From positions 1,178,001 to 1,242,000 of the forward strand of contig OZ244900.1 in assembly GCA_965221595.1 (NCBI GenBank): a stretch of DNA of 64,000 nucleotides, read 5' to 3'. This DNA is from JAAXGX01 sp965221595 (lineage in GTDB: Bacteria; Acidobacteriota; Vicinamibacteria; Vicinamibacterales; UBA8438). The stretch's first letter is position 1; every line of letters begins with the position of its first letter. The translations under genes and the position numbers were made by a program. Positions 1-6,996 of the stretch are shown piece after piece. The notes beneath the pieces are model-generated. The model did no database searches. It worked only from the letters and a program-made list of their open reading frames with translations, and was not told the DNA's origin.

Positions 1-404
1 GCCCGCGCGTCGTCGATCAGGTGCCCGTTCGTGAAGAGCTGGAAGTAGCAGTCCGGGTGGGCCGCGAACAGGTCGAACAGGTCGGGGTGCAGCAGCGGCT
101 CGCCTCCCAGGATGCCGAAGTAGCTGTTGCCGTGCCGCTTGGCGTCGCCGACGATGCGGTTGAGCTCGTCGATCTCGATCTTGCGGCTCGGCGCCTCGAC
201 GTCGACCCAGCAGCCCTGGCAGCGCAACTGGCAACCCGAGATGACCGAGATGAAGAGGAACGGCGGGAAGTGCTCGCCCCGCTTCAGGCGCCGCTTGTAG
301 CGCTGCACCGAGCGGACGCCCTTGACGCCCATGTTCCAGACCAGCTTGCGCAGGGCGCGCGGGTCGGGCTCGGTGAGCATCCGTCTGGCCAGTCCGAGCA
401 CCAC
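1..404 (-). CDS. Radical SAM protein, N-terminal part (runs off the window)
   Basis: The first 134 residues of a radical SAM enzyme are visible; the rest lies left of base 1. The [4Fe-4S] motif CxxxCxxC is at residues 58-65 (GCQLRCQGC) and the SAM-contacting GGEP at about 100-103. The start is GTG at 404 (a second GTG is at 401), with GGAGG about nine bases upstream, five bases after the ferredoxin gene's stop. It is the last visible gene of a coupled operon with the ferredoxin, HdrA-like, GTPase, GcvH-like and cysteine desulfurase genes. The substrate cannot be told from this part. By analogy with lipoate-linked operons it could modify or build a cofactor on the lipoyl protein, which is inference. 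Whether a C-terminal SPASM or other cluster domain exists is not visible. Confidence 0.85.
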   Translation of the reverse strand, partial: MVLGLARRMLTEPDPRALRKLVWNMGVKGVRSVQRYKRRLKRGEHFPPFLFISVISGCQLRCQGCWVDVEAPSRKIEIDELNRIVGDAKRHGNSYFGILGGEPLLHPDLFDLFAAHPDCYFQLFTNGHLIDDAR

Positions 405-408
405 GTCG

Positions 409-1284
409 TCAGCCCTCCTGCCGCGCCGCGGCGGCGTCGACGGCGGCCTGCGCCCGGGCCTTGGCCGCCTCGGCCTTGGCCTGGATGTCGTCGAGGGTCG
501 GCAGGCTCGCCAGCACCTCCGCCGGGATGTCGAGATTCTTTTGCAGCTTGACCAGGCACTTCTGGCGCTCCTTGAGCGCCCGCTCCTCGTCGCGCTCCTT
601 GGAGAAGCGCGACTTCGCCTTGGCGCTCCGGTCGCGCAGCGCGGCGTAGATGTCGCCGCCGAGCAGCGCGGAGATGTCGACCTTCATCGCCTCGCGGCGC
701 AGGTCGTCCGCCTGGATCTCGCCGCCGTGGATGGGCCCGTGGCGGTACTTGGGGAAGAGAATCGCCACCTCGGGGCAGACGCGCGAGCAGGCCGGGCAGT
801 CGGTCTTGCAGTTGTCGTGGTTCCGGACCTGGATCTGGCCGCCCTGCGAGACGCCGTAGACGTCGAAGAGGCAGAAGCTCAGGCACTGCATGCAGTTGGT
901 GCAGCGGTCGAAGTCGATGACCGGGAACCAGGGCTTCCAGCCACCGGGCTCGTGCACCTCGCACTCGGCGCGGATGGCCTCGACCAGCGCCGCCACGGCG
1001 TCCGGGGTCTCGTCGCCGATATCGCGGAACCAGACCCGGCCGCCCGCCTCGCCGACGGCCACGGCGGGCTGCTGCTCCGTGAAGCGGCCCAGCACCGCCA
1101 GCGCGTTGCCGTCGTCGGCCCGCGCGCGCGCGTCGCCCGATCCGATGCGCGTCACGCGGTAGCCCTTGTCGAGCAGCGTCTGCATCACGGCGAAGCGGTG
1201 CGCGCCATCCAGCGGCCGAGCCCCGCGCCCTTCGTACAGCGCCACCCGCAACACGGGTAGCGACAACCCGCCGGCACCGCTCAT
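409..1284 (-). CDS. Dicluster ferredoxin-like iron-sulfur protein
   Basis: A 291-residue protein whose middle carries two ferredoxin-type cysteine sets: C128-x2-C131-x2-C134-x3-C138 and C159-x3-C163-x2-C166-x3-C170, which should bind two [4Fe-4S] clusters. The first 110 residues form a separate domain (VALYEGRGA near residue 14) that I do not recognise firmly; it has a flavodoxin- or amidotransferase-like look. The C-terminus is charged and alanine-rich, probably helical. The start ATG overlaps the stop of the upstream gene as ATGA, implying translational coupling. It is probably an electron carrier for the neighbouring radical SAM enzyme or the HdrA-like/lipoyl proteins. There is no signal peptide, so it should be cytoplasmic. 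Confidence 0.8.
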   Translation of the reverse strand: MSGAGGLSLPVLRVALYEGRGARPLDGAHRFAVMQTLLDKGYRVTRIGSGDARARADDGNALAVLGRFTEQQPAVAVGEAGGRVWFRDIGDETPDAVAALVEAIRAECEVHEPGGWKPWFPVIDFDRCTNCMQCLSFCLFDVYGVSQGGQIQVRNHDNCKTDCPACSRVCPEVAILFPKYRHGPIHGGEIQADDLRREAMKVDISALLGGDIYAALRDRSAKAKSRFSKERDEERALKERQKCLVKLQKNLDIPAEVLASLPTLDDIQAKAEAAKARAQAAVDAAAARQEG

Positions 1285-1646
1285 GGCTCGCCTCCCTCGC
1301 TACCGTCGAGCATCGCGGCCGCCACCGCTTCGGCGGTTTCTTCGCGCATGTTCAGAATCTCGACCCGCTCCTTGTCGAGCGGGGCACCGGCGGACGAGAA
1401 CAGCCAGCGCACGGCGCGCGGGTAGCAGGCCGCAATGGTCACGTCCCGGCTGCCGGCGATCTCCGCCAGCCGCGGGTCCTTACGGGCCGACATCTCACAC
1501 AGGTCGGGCACCGCGTCGAAGTCGACCCCGGCGTCCGCCAGTGCCTCGAGCACGCCGTCCTTCACCCGGCGCGGAACCACCCGTGCGTAGGTGCAGCGGC
1601 AGTAGACCAGGTTCGGAGTCGCCGGGGCGGCTGCGGTCTCGCTCAT
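1281..1646 (-). CDS. Small protein resembling the N-terminal domain of heterodisulfide reductase subunit A
   Basis: 121 residues, no signal peptide. The pattern matches the N-terminal region of HdrA-type proteins: an early cysteine pair (YCRC, C16 and C18), a middle cysteine (C50, DLCEMS), then VTIAACYPRAV around 69-79 and VEILNMREE around 95-103. HdrA proteins have a similar VVVAACSPR stretch followed by an NIRE motif. The FAD domain and ferredoxin domain of full HdrA are absent; the next gene could supply the clusters in trans. ATG at 1646 overlaps the upstream TGA by one base; a GTG at 1649 is an alternative. The HdrA assignment comes from motif pattern only and needs a profile search. Confidence 0.6.
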   Translation of the reverse strand: MSETAAAPATPNLVYCRCTYARVVPRRVKDGVLEALADAGVDFDAVPDLCEMSARKDPRLAEIAGSRDVTIAACYPRAVRWLFSSAGAPLDKERVEILNMREETAEAVAAAMLDGSEGGEP

Positions 1647-2803
1647 CACACTGTCGCCATCCGGTAGGTCGGAGTCGGCTTGGCGGGCCGGAAATGCTCG
1701 CTGTGGTCGATCGCCGCGCGGCGGCCGGGACCGCCTGCCTCCCAGGCCGCGAGCGCCGCCCGGGCGGCCGTGTTCAGGCGCTCCGGATCGTCCTCGGCGC
1801 GCAGATTGACCAGCAGCTCGCCCGCCGCGACGGGCGCCTTGAGCGTATGCGCCATCTCCGCCCTCCGGTCGCCCGCGACGAGGTTGAGCACCGCGATGTC
1901 CGACGGCAGCTCCGTCGCCGTGAGCGTCATCTTGAGGTGCGCGATCTCCGCGGCCCCGATCGTGGCGGCCATGTGTGCAGCGAGGTCGTGCAGCAGCATG
2001 TTGCCGTCGAAGGGCGCGTCGCCGGTGACGCGCACGGTCGCGTTCAGCCAGCCGAGCAGCGCCTCGCCCTCGGCGTACACCTCGTAGTCCACGTCGGGGG
2101 AGACGCCGAGCCCCGGCGCGCCGCGGGTGACCTGCTCGAACCAGGCCGCCGTCCCGCGGCCGTCGCGCGCGGACATCGCCAGCACGGCGGCCTGCGGATA
2201 GCGGGCCGCGAGCGCCGCGCGCAGCTGCTCCAGGCGCGCCGGGTCGAGCAGGTCGACCTTGTTCACGACGATGGCGTCCGCCTCGGCCAGTTGCCGGTCG
2301 TAGACGTACAGCACCTTCTTCGAGAACGACCGGCCTGCTTCCAGGCCGAGCACGCGCGCCGCGCGGACGGGGTCGACGAGGACGCTGAGCGGCGCGATCT
2401 CGAAGGCGTCGCCGTACATCCGCCGCAGCGGATAGCTGACCGCCGCCCGCAGGTCCGTGCAGCTGCCCACCGGCTCGGCGATGAAGACGTCCGGCCGGGC
2501 CTCTGCGTGCAGCCGGTCGGCTGCCTCCACCAGGGTGTTGAAGCGGCAGCAGAAGCAGCCGCCCGTGATCTCCTCTACCGGGAATCCCTGGGCGCGAGCG
2601 AGCGTGGTGTCCACCAGGCCGACGCTCTGGTCGTTGGTGATGAGCCCGACCCGTCGACCCTGCTCCGTCAGGAACCGGGCGAGGCGGATGATTGCCGTCG
2701 TCTTGCCGGCACCGAGGAAGCCGCCGACCATGACGTAGCGGGCCCGTGTGCCGCCCGGGGCCGGCGCCGGCGGTTGCGGTGCGGGGCCGGGCAGGTCAGG
2801 CAT
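1646..2803 (-). CDS. COG0523 / CobW-family GTPase (G3E metallochaperone)
   Basis: 385 residues. Walker A GGFLGAGKT at 27-35, the family's zinc-binding CxCC signature as CFCC at 83-86, and a guanine-specificity NKVD near residue 195. COG0523 proteins use GTP hydrolysis to deliver or insert metals (cobalt, zinc, iron or nickel). There is no long histidine tail of the kind seen in nickel-specific HypB; only HSEHF occurs near the end. I chose ATG at 2803 over an upstream ATG because it overlaps the GcvH-like stop (ATGCCTGA) and has a GGGGAG ribosome-binding site. It probably serves metal-centre assembly for the neighbouring iron-sulfur proteins. Confidence 0.85.
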   Translation of the reverse strand: MPDLPGPAPQPPAPAPGGTRARYVMVGGFLGAGKTTAIIRLARFLTEQGRRVGLITNDQSVGLVDTTLARAQGFPVEEITGGCFCCRFNTLVEAADRLHAEARPDVFIAEPVGSCTDLRAAVSYPLRRMYGDAFEIAPLSVLVDPVRAARVLGLEAGRSFSKKVLYVYDRQLAEADAIVVNKVDLLDPARLEQLRAALAARYPQAAVLAMSARDGRGTAAWFEQVTRGAPGLGVSPDVDYEVYAEGEALLGWLNATVRVTGDAPFDGNMLLHDLAAHMAATIGAAEIAHLKMTLTATELPSDIAVLNLVAGDRRAEMAHTLKAPVAAGELLVNLRAEDDPERLNTAARAALAAWEAGGPGRRAAIDHSEHFRPAKPTPTYRMATV

Positions 2804-3272
2804 CCTGCTCCCCTTCGCCGCGGCTGGCCAGCATGCGGTCGATGGTGGCATCGAGCACGTGCACGTACTCGTCGACGTCGAGACTGTCCGGATCCGCCGT
2901 GCCGTCGACCCTGTACAGCCAACCGTTCCCGTACGGCGCCGATTCGACCAGCGTGATGTCGGTATCGAGGGCCGCGTTGGTTGCGATGAAGCGGCCGGCT
3001 GCGACAGCGTAGATGTCGGACACCGCCTTGAACCCTTCGATCGACCCGATCGTCTGGCCGAGCGCGACCGGTTCGCCCGGTGCGATGGCGAACGTGCATT
3101 CTACTAGATCGCCCAGCATGCGGGTGGCAAAGGTCGTCAACCCGATTCGCCAGCCGCCCGCGTCGTCGCGGTTCAGCCAGTAGTGCGACCGCGTGTAGCG
3201 GTGGCCGACCGGCAGACGCGTCGCGAACCGGGACCGTTTGTAGCGGATGATGCGGCCGGGGGAGGGCGTCAT
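2796..3272 (-). CDS. GcvH-like lipoate-binding protein
   Basis: 158 residues with the fold signature of glycine cleavage H protein: GLTTFATRMLGDLVE around 44-58 and the lipoyl-attachment turn SIEGFKAVSDIYAV around 77-90, with K82 as the likely lipoylated lysine. No glycine decarboxylase subunits (gcvP, gcvT) lie nearby. The neighbours are iron-sulfur and HdrA-like proteins and a lipoate ligase, which is the context of LbpA-type lipoate-binding proteins in sulfur-oxidising sHdr systems rather than of glycine cleavage. The start at 3272 overlaps the cysteine desulfurase stop as ATGA; a longer in-frame version from 3359 would overlap that gene deeply and is unlikely. Confidence 0.82.
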   Translation of the reverse strand: MTPSPGRIIRYKRSRFATRLPVGHRYTRSHYWLNRDDAGGWRIGLTTFATRMLGDLVECTFAIAPGEPVALGQTIGSIEGFKAVSDIYAVAAGRFIATNAALDTDITLVESAPYGNGWLYRVDGTADPDSLDVDEYVHVLDATIDRMLASRGEGEQDA

Positions 3273-4444
3273 GAGGGGTGCGGCGCTTCGGACACGGCAA
3301 CTGCCGCCAGCGCGCCGGTCATCGTCTCCAGGTCCGGCAGCGTCGAGAGATGGCACCACGAGAATCGCACGGCCCCGGCTTGCTCGGCCGGAGACAGGCC
3401 CATCGCCGCTAGCACGTGGCTGCAGGTGTAGGACTGCGAGGTGCAGGCGGCGCCGTCCGAGATGGCAGCCAGTCCGGCCCAGGCCTCGATGAGCGTTTCC
3501 CGGTCCCAGCCGGGGATGGAGAGGTTGACGATGTACGGCAGACGCCGGCCGGGGTCGCCGTGTATGCGCGGGGCCAGCGGCGCCAGGCCGGCGAGCAGGC
3601 GGTCCTGGAAGCTGCGGGCCGCCGCGAGCCGGTCAGCATGCTCGTCCAGGGCCAGCTCGGCCGCCCGGCCGAACGCCGCCACGAGCGCGACCGGCAGCGT
3701 GCCGGGCCGCAGTCCCAGCTCCTGTCCGCCGCCGTGGAGCAGTGGTGTCAGCGGGAGCCGTGCGCCATCGCGGCGGCGGGCCAGGAGGGCGCCGGCGCCC
3801 TTGGGGCCGCAGATCTTGTGGCTGCTGACGCTGATGAGATCGACCCGCGGATGGCGGAGCGGGGCGAGCACCTTGCCGAATCCCTGCGCCGCGTCGACGT
3901 GCAGAAACGCCGGCGAGCCGGCGAGCCGGTCGGCAATCTCCGCGACCGGCTGCTCGATGCCGGTCTCGTTGTTGACGTGCATTACCGAGACGAGCAGCGT
4001 ATCGGGCCGCACCGCGGCGGCCACACGGTCCGGGTCCACCCACCCGCCGGGCTCCGGGTCCACCAGCGTCAGTTCGAAGCCGCGTGCGGCGAGCACCCGC
4101 AGCGGCTCGAGCACCGCATGGTGCTCGATCGTCGTGCCAACCAGATGCACGCGTCGTGCAGCGCGGCCGTGGGGCTCGAGGCCGAGAATGGCCAGGTTGT
4201 TCGACTCGGTGGCGCCGCTCGTGAAGACCACCTCGTTGCGCCGGACGGCGGCCACCCGCGCCACGCGCGCACGCGCCTGCTCCACGGCCTGGCGGGCGGT
4301 CCGGCCGTAGGCATGCGTGCGGCTGCCCGCGTTGCCGAAGTCGACCTCCGTGAAGCGGCGTAGTTCCGCCTGCACCCGCGGATCGATGGGACAGGTCGCC
4401 GCGCAGTCCAGATAGACTGGCCCGGAGCGTGCAGGTGCCGGCAC
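3269..4444 (-). CDS. Cysteine desulfurase, NifS/IscS type
   Basis: A PLP-dependent enzyme that removes sulfur from cysteine as a protein persulfide. From GTG 4444 it has 391 residues: YLDCAAT near the start, PLP Schiff-base lysine K210 in SVSSHKICGPKGAG, IEHHAV histidine near 108, and catalytic cysteine C334 in SDGAACTSQS. It heads the minus-strand operon and should supply sulfur for clusters or lipoyl sulfurs, though selenocysteine lyase activity cannot be excluded by sequence. The start is uncertain: the frame stays open to a GTG at 4552, but the 4444 start matches family N-termini and lies nine bases after a TACAAT box at 4454-4459, which would give a near-leaderless message. Confidence 0.88.
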   Translation of the reverse strand: MPAPARSGPVYLDCAATCPIDPRVQAELRRFTEVDFGNAGSRTHAYGRTARQAVEQARARVARVAAVRRNEVVFTSGATESNNLAILGLEPHGRAARRVHLVGTTIEHHAVLEPLRVLAARGFELTLVDPEPGGWVDPDRVAAAVRPDTLLVSVMHVNNETGIEQPVAEIADRLAGSPAFLHVDAAQGFGKVLAPLRHPRVDLISVSSHKICGPKGAGALLARRRDGARLPLTPLLHGGGQELGLRPGTLPVALVAAFGRAAELALDEHADRLAAARSFQDRLLAGLAPLAPRIHGDPGRRLPYIVNLSIPGWDRETLIEAWAGLAAISDGAACTSQSYTCSHVLAAMGLSPAEQAGAVRFSWCHLSTLPDLETMTGALAAVAVSEAPHPS

Positions 4445-4534
4445 GGTGGACAGATTGTACCCGGACGCGCTGGTACCGGACGCGGCTGCCGCGCGCCGCA
4501 CGATGTGGCGAGCCGCCGCGCACGGACCCCCGGC

Positions 4535-5227
4535 ATGCAGGTAGAAGATCACGGATTACTGCCGCCCCGGTGCGGCCTGGCGCTGGAGATGGAGGCGCTG
4601 CGACACCTGGAGCGCGCCGCCTGCCCGGCGCACCGGCCCGGCCGCGCGCCGGCGGCGACTGCTCGTGCCGGGGCCCCGGCGGCCGCCGGCGAGCGGCTGC
4701 TGGTGTGGGAATCCGCGCGGCCGGCGGTGGTCATGCCCGGGCGCGGAGATCCCGCCCTGTGGGTGCACCTCGAGGCCTGCGCCGCGCGCGGCATTCCGCT
4801 GCTGCGCCGCGAGTCCGGGGGCGGGGCGGTGGTGGTCGGACCCGGCTGTCTGCACGTCGCCCTCGTCCTGTCGCTCGCCGGCCGTCCCCGGCTGGCCGAC
4901 GTCGGCTGCAGCTACGACTGGCTTCTCGGCCGAACGGCCGGCGTCCTGGCCGTCGCGGGCATCGCGGTCCGCGCCTCCGATCTGGCGCTCGGCGAACGGA
5001 AGTTCGCCGGGCACGCCCAACGGCGCGTGCGCGGCGCGCTGCTGCACCACGGGGTGCTGCTCTACGACTTCGACCTCGACCTGGTCGACGCGCTGCTACC
5101 CGAGCCTCCCCGCCGGCCGGCGTGGCGCGGCGCGCGGACCCACCGCGAGTTCCTGACCAACGCGCCGCTGGCGCGGGCCGCGATCGTGCGCCGTCTGCGG
5201 CATCTGCCGGCGGCGCTGGCGCACTGA
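4535..5227 (+). CDS. Lipoate-protein ligase / octanoyltransferase family protein (LplA/LipM-like)
   Basis: A BPL/LplA catalytic domain of about 230 residues. RRESGGGAVV at 91-100 is the substrate-binding loop, and ERKFAGHAQRR at 154-164 carries the conserved lysine (K156); LLHHGVLLYDFDLD follows. The accessory C-terminal domain of E. coli-type LplA is missing, so it resembles LipM or the split ligases. It is divergent from the cysteine desulfurase by about 90 bases and is almost certainly the enzyme that loads the GcvH-like protein, since no other lipoyl-domain substrate is in view. Start choice is weak: ATG 4535 has no clear ribosome-binding site, and GTG 4505 is in frame. Confidence 0.8.
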   Translation: MQVEDHGLLPPRCGLALEMEALRHLERAACPAHRPGRAPAATARAGAPAAAGERLLVWESARPAVVMPGRGDPALWVHLEACAARGIPLLRRESGGGAVVVGPGCLHVALVLSLAGRPRLADVGCSYDWLLGRTAGVLAVAGIAVRASDLALGERKFAGHAQRRVRGALLHHGVLLYDFDLDLVDALLPEPPRRPAWRGARTHREFLTNAPLARAAIVRRLRHLPAALAH

Positions 5228-5310
5228 CCGGCGGCCTTGCCGCCGGACACGGGGCAGGGTATAACTCGTTGCCGGCACGTCAGTCATCGGTCACTCCAAG
5301 GAGGGTTTGC

Positions 5311-5967
5311 ATGTCTCGGACGCTGAACATCGGCCTCGCGCTCGCGCTGGCCGCCGCCGTCGTCGTTGCCTGGGCGCCCGCTGCCGCGGCACAGAACGCG
5401 GCCCACAACCACATCGGTCACGTCATGGACAAGTGGAACGACACGCCCGAGATGGTCGGCCTGTTGCCGGCTGCCATCGGCGAGGCGCAGATCGCCGCCA
5501 CGCATGCGGCGCTCGCCGCCCGCGATCCGGACAATCTGGACGCCATCAAGCTGCACACGGCGCACGTGCTGCACGCGGTCGATCCCACGCAGATCGACGG
5601 CGGTCCGGGCCAGGGCTACGGCGTGAAGCAGGGTGCGGAGGGCGCCGCCAAGCACATCATGGCGGCGGCGAACTCCGACGGCGCCTCGGGCGCGGTCAAG
5701 GCCCACGCCGAGCACGTGGCGGCCTCGGCCCAGAACACGGTGGCACGGGCGGACGAGATCGTCATGCTCGCGCAGAAGATCGAGATGGCTGACTCGGCGG
5801 CCGACGCCGCGAGCCTGGTGGCCGAGCTGAACACGCTTGCGCAGGCGCTGCTCGGCGGCGTCGACGCGAACGGCGACGGCCGGGTGGGCTGGCAGACGGG
5901 CGAGGGCGGCCTCGAGGTGGCCCAGACGCATGCCAACCTGATGAAGGAGGCCGAGGGGCTGGAGTAG
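5311..5967 (+). CDS. Exported alpha-helical protein of unknown function with one EF-hand-like loop
   Basis: 218 residues. A clear Sec signal peptide (hydrophobic stretch then AAAAQNA) is followed by a histidine-rich N-terminus (AAHNHIGHVMDKW), a helical alanine-rich body, and a C-terminal calcium-loop-like DANGDGRVGW around 185-194. AAGGAGG lies seven bases before the ATG. I do not recognise the family. The single EF-hand loop without a full paired hand suggests metal binding, perhaps calcium, in the periplasm. It stands alone between the lipoate ligase and a convergent isomerase gene. Confidence 0.75.
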   Translation: MSRTLNIGLALALAAAVVVAWAPAAAAQNAAHNHIGHVMDKWNDTPEMVGLLPAAIGEAQIAATHAALAARDPDNLDAIKLHTAHVLHAVDPTQIDGGPGQGYGVKQGAEGAAKHIMAAANSDGASGAVKAHAEHVAASAQNTVARADEIVMLAQKIEMADSAADAASLVAELNTLAQALLGGVDANGDGRVGWQTGEGGLEVAQTHANLMKEAEGLE

Positions 5968-5991
5968 GGGGCAGTCGACGGTTCTCACGGG

Positions 5992-6026
5992 CGGCCCCGC
6001 GGTCGGCGTCAGCCGTGGCGGGGCCG
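5992..6026 (+). terminator. Stem-loop between convergent genes, possible terminator
   Basis: CGGCCCCGC at 5992-6000 pairs perfectly with GCGGGGCCG at 6018-6026; the loop can extend the stem with CGGC/GCCG. It sits 24 bases after the stop at 5967 and faces the convergent gene ending at 6087. There is no uniform U-tract, so Rho-independent termination is uncertain. Confidence 0.45.
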
Positions 6027-6086
6027 TTCGTCTGTACGCCCGCGGATTCGCGGCCGGTCAGTCCCGGACCGCACGCAGCGGCACGC

Positions 6087-6983
6087 TCACGCGCCGAGCG
6101 CGTCGCGGCAGTAGTCGAGGCAGCGGCGGAGTTCGGTCAACGTGTCGCCGCCCGGGTACTCGTACTCGATGTTCGCCGGGATGTCCCAGCCTTCGTCGCG
6201 CAGCAGATGGAGCGTCTCGCGGATGGGCGTGTCGCCCTCGCCCCAGGGCACGTTGGGGCCCTGGTTGCGCTTGCGGTCCTTGAGGTGCAGCGTCACGACA
6301 CGGGCGTGGTTGGCCGCGAGGTAGGCGAGCGGGTCGTGGCCGGCCGCCACCAGGTGCCCGATGTCCAGATTGATCGCGATCGGGGCCGAGCCGCCCAGGC
6401 GGATGGCCCGCGCGAAGTCCGCGGGCGTCGCGAACTCGTTGGGATCGATGCGCGAGTGGTTGTGCATGGCCGCGCGCATCCCGTGCCTTTCTGCCGCGCG
6501 GGCAATGCGCGGCACGGTGCTCATCTGTGCGGAGGCCGTGATGGCGGGCGCCCCCAGTGCGCGGGCCATCTCGAAGCCGCGGTCGATCTCCGCATCGGAG
6601 AAGTCGTCGCGAAAGCTCAGGTTGTAGGCGTTCAGCCCGATGCCCGCGTCCGCACAGCGGGCGGCGATGTCGCGGAAGTAGTCGAGCGGGACCGTCAGGC
6701 GCCAGCGCCGCAGCAGCTCGCGATTTTCCGGGCGGTACAGCTCGCGCGGCTCGACGTGCAGCGACCACAGCTCGCAACTGCTGATGCCGAGCTGCTGCAG
6801 GGCGGCGAGCCCGGCGTCGAGGCCCATTTCGCGGAAGCTGTAGCTCTGCATCCCGATCAGCACGCCGGCGAAGCGCGACTCGGCGGCTGCGGCCGCCGGT
6901 GCGGTCCGGGGCAGCAGGCCCGCCGCGGTCGCGATCCCGCCGAACGCCAGCCGGTGCCATTCGCGTCGTGTGAGCCGGGTCAT
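6087..6983 (-). CDS. Tat-exported sugar phosphate isomerase/epimerase (AP endonuclease 2-type TIM barrel)
   Basis: 298 residues. The N-terminus MTRLTRREWHRLAF is a twin-arginine signal, followed by an alanine-rich hydrophobic segment. The body is a xylose-isomerase-like TIM barrel with the usual scattered metal ligands: HNHSRIDP, NLDIGHLVA, HLKDRK and NIEYEYPGG. Such proteins isomerise or epimerise sugars or keto acids; the substrate is not predictable. It starts 13 bases after the stop of the DUF5916 gene and is probably co-transcribed with it. The Tat signal places the enzyme in the periplasm, which fits extracytoplasmic carbohydrate processing with the neighbouring genes. Confidence 0.85.
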   Translation of the reverse strand: MTRLTRREWHRLAFGGIATAAGLLPRTAPAAAAAESRFAGVLIGMQSYSFREMGLDAGLAALQQLGISSCELWSLHVEPRELYRPENRELLRRWRLTVPLDYFRDIAARCADAGIGLNAYNLSFRDDFSDAEIDRGFEMARALGAPAITASAQMSTVPRIARAAERHGMRAAMHNHSRIDPNEFATPADFARAIRLGGSAPIAINLDIGHLVAAGHDPLAYLAANHARVVTLHLKDRKRNQGPNVPWGEGDTPIRETLHLLRDEGWDIPANIEYEYPGGDTLTELRRCLDYCRDALGA

Positions 6984-6996
6984 GGGGAATCCTGGG

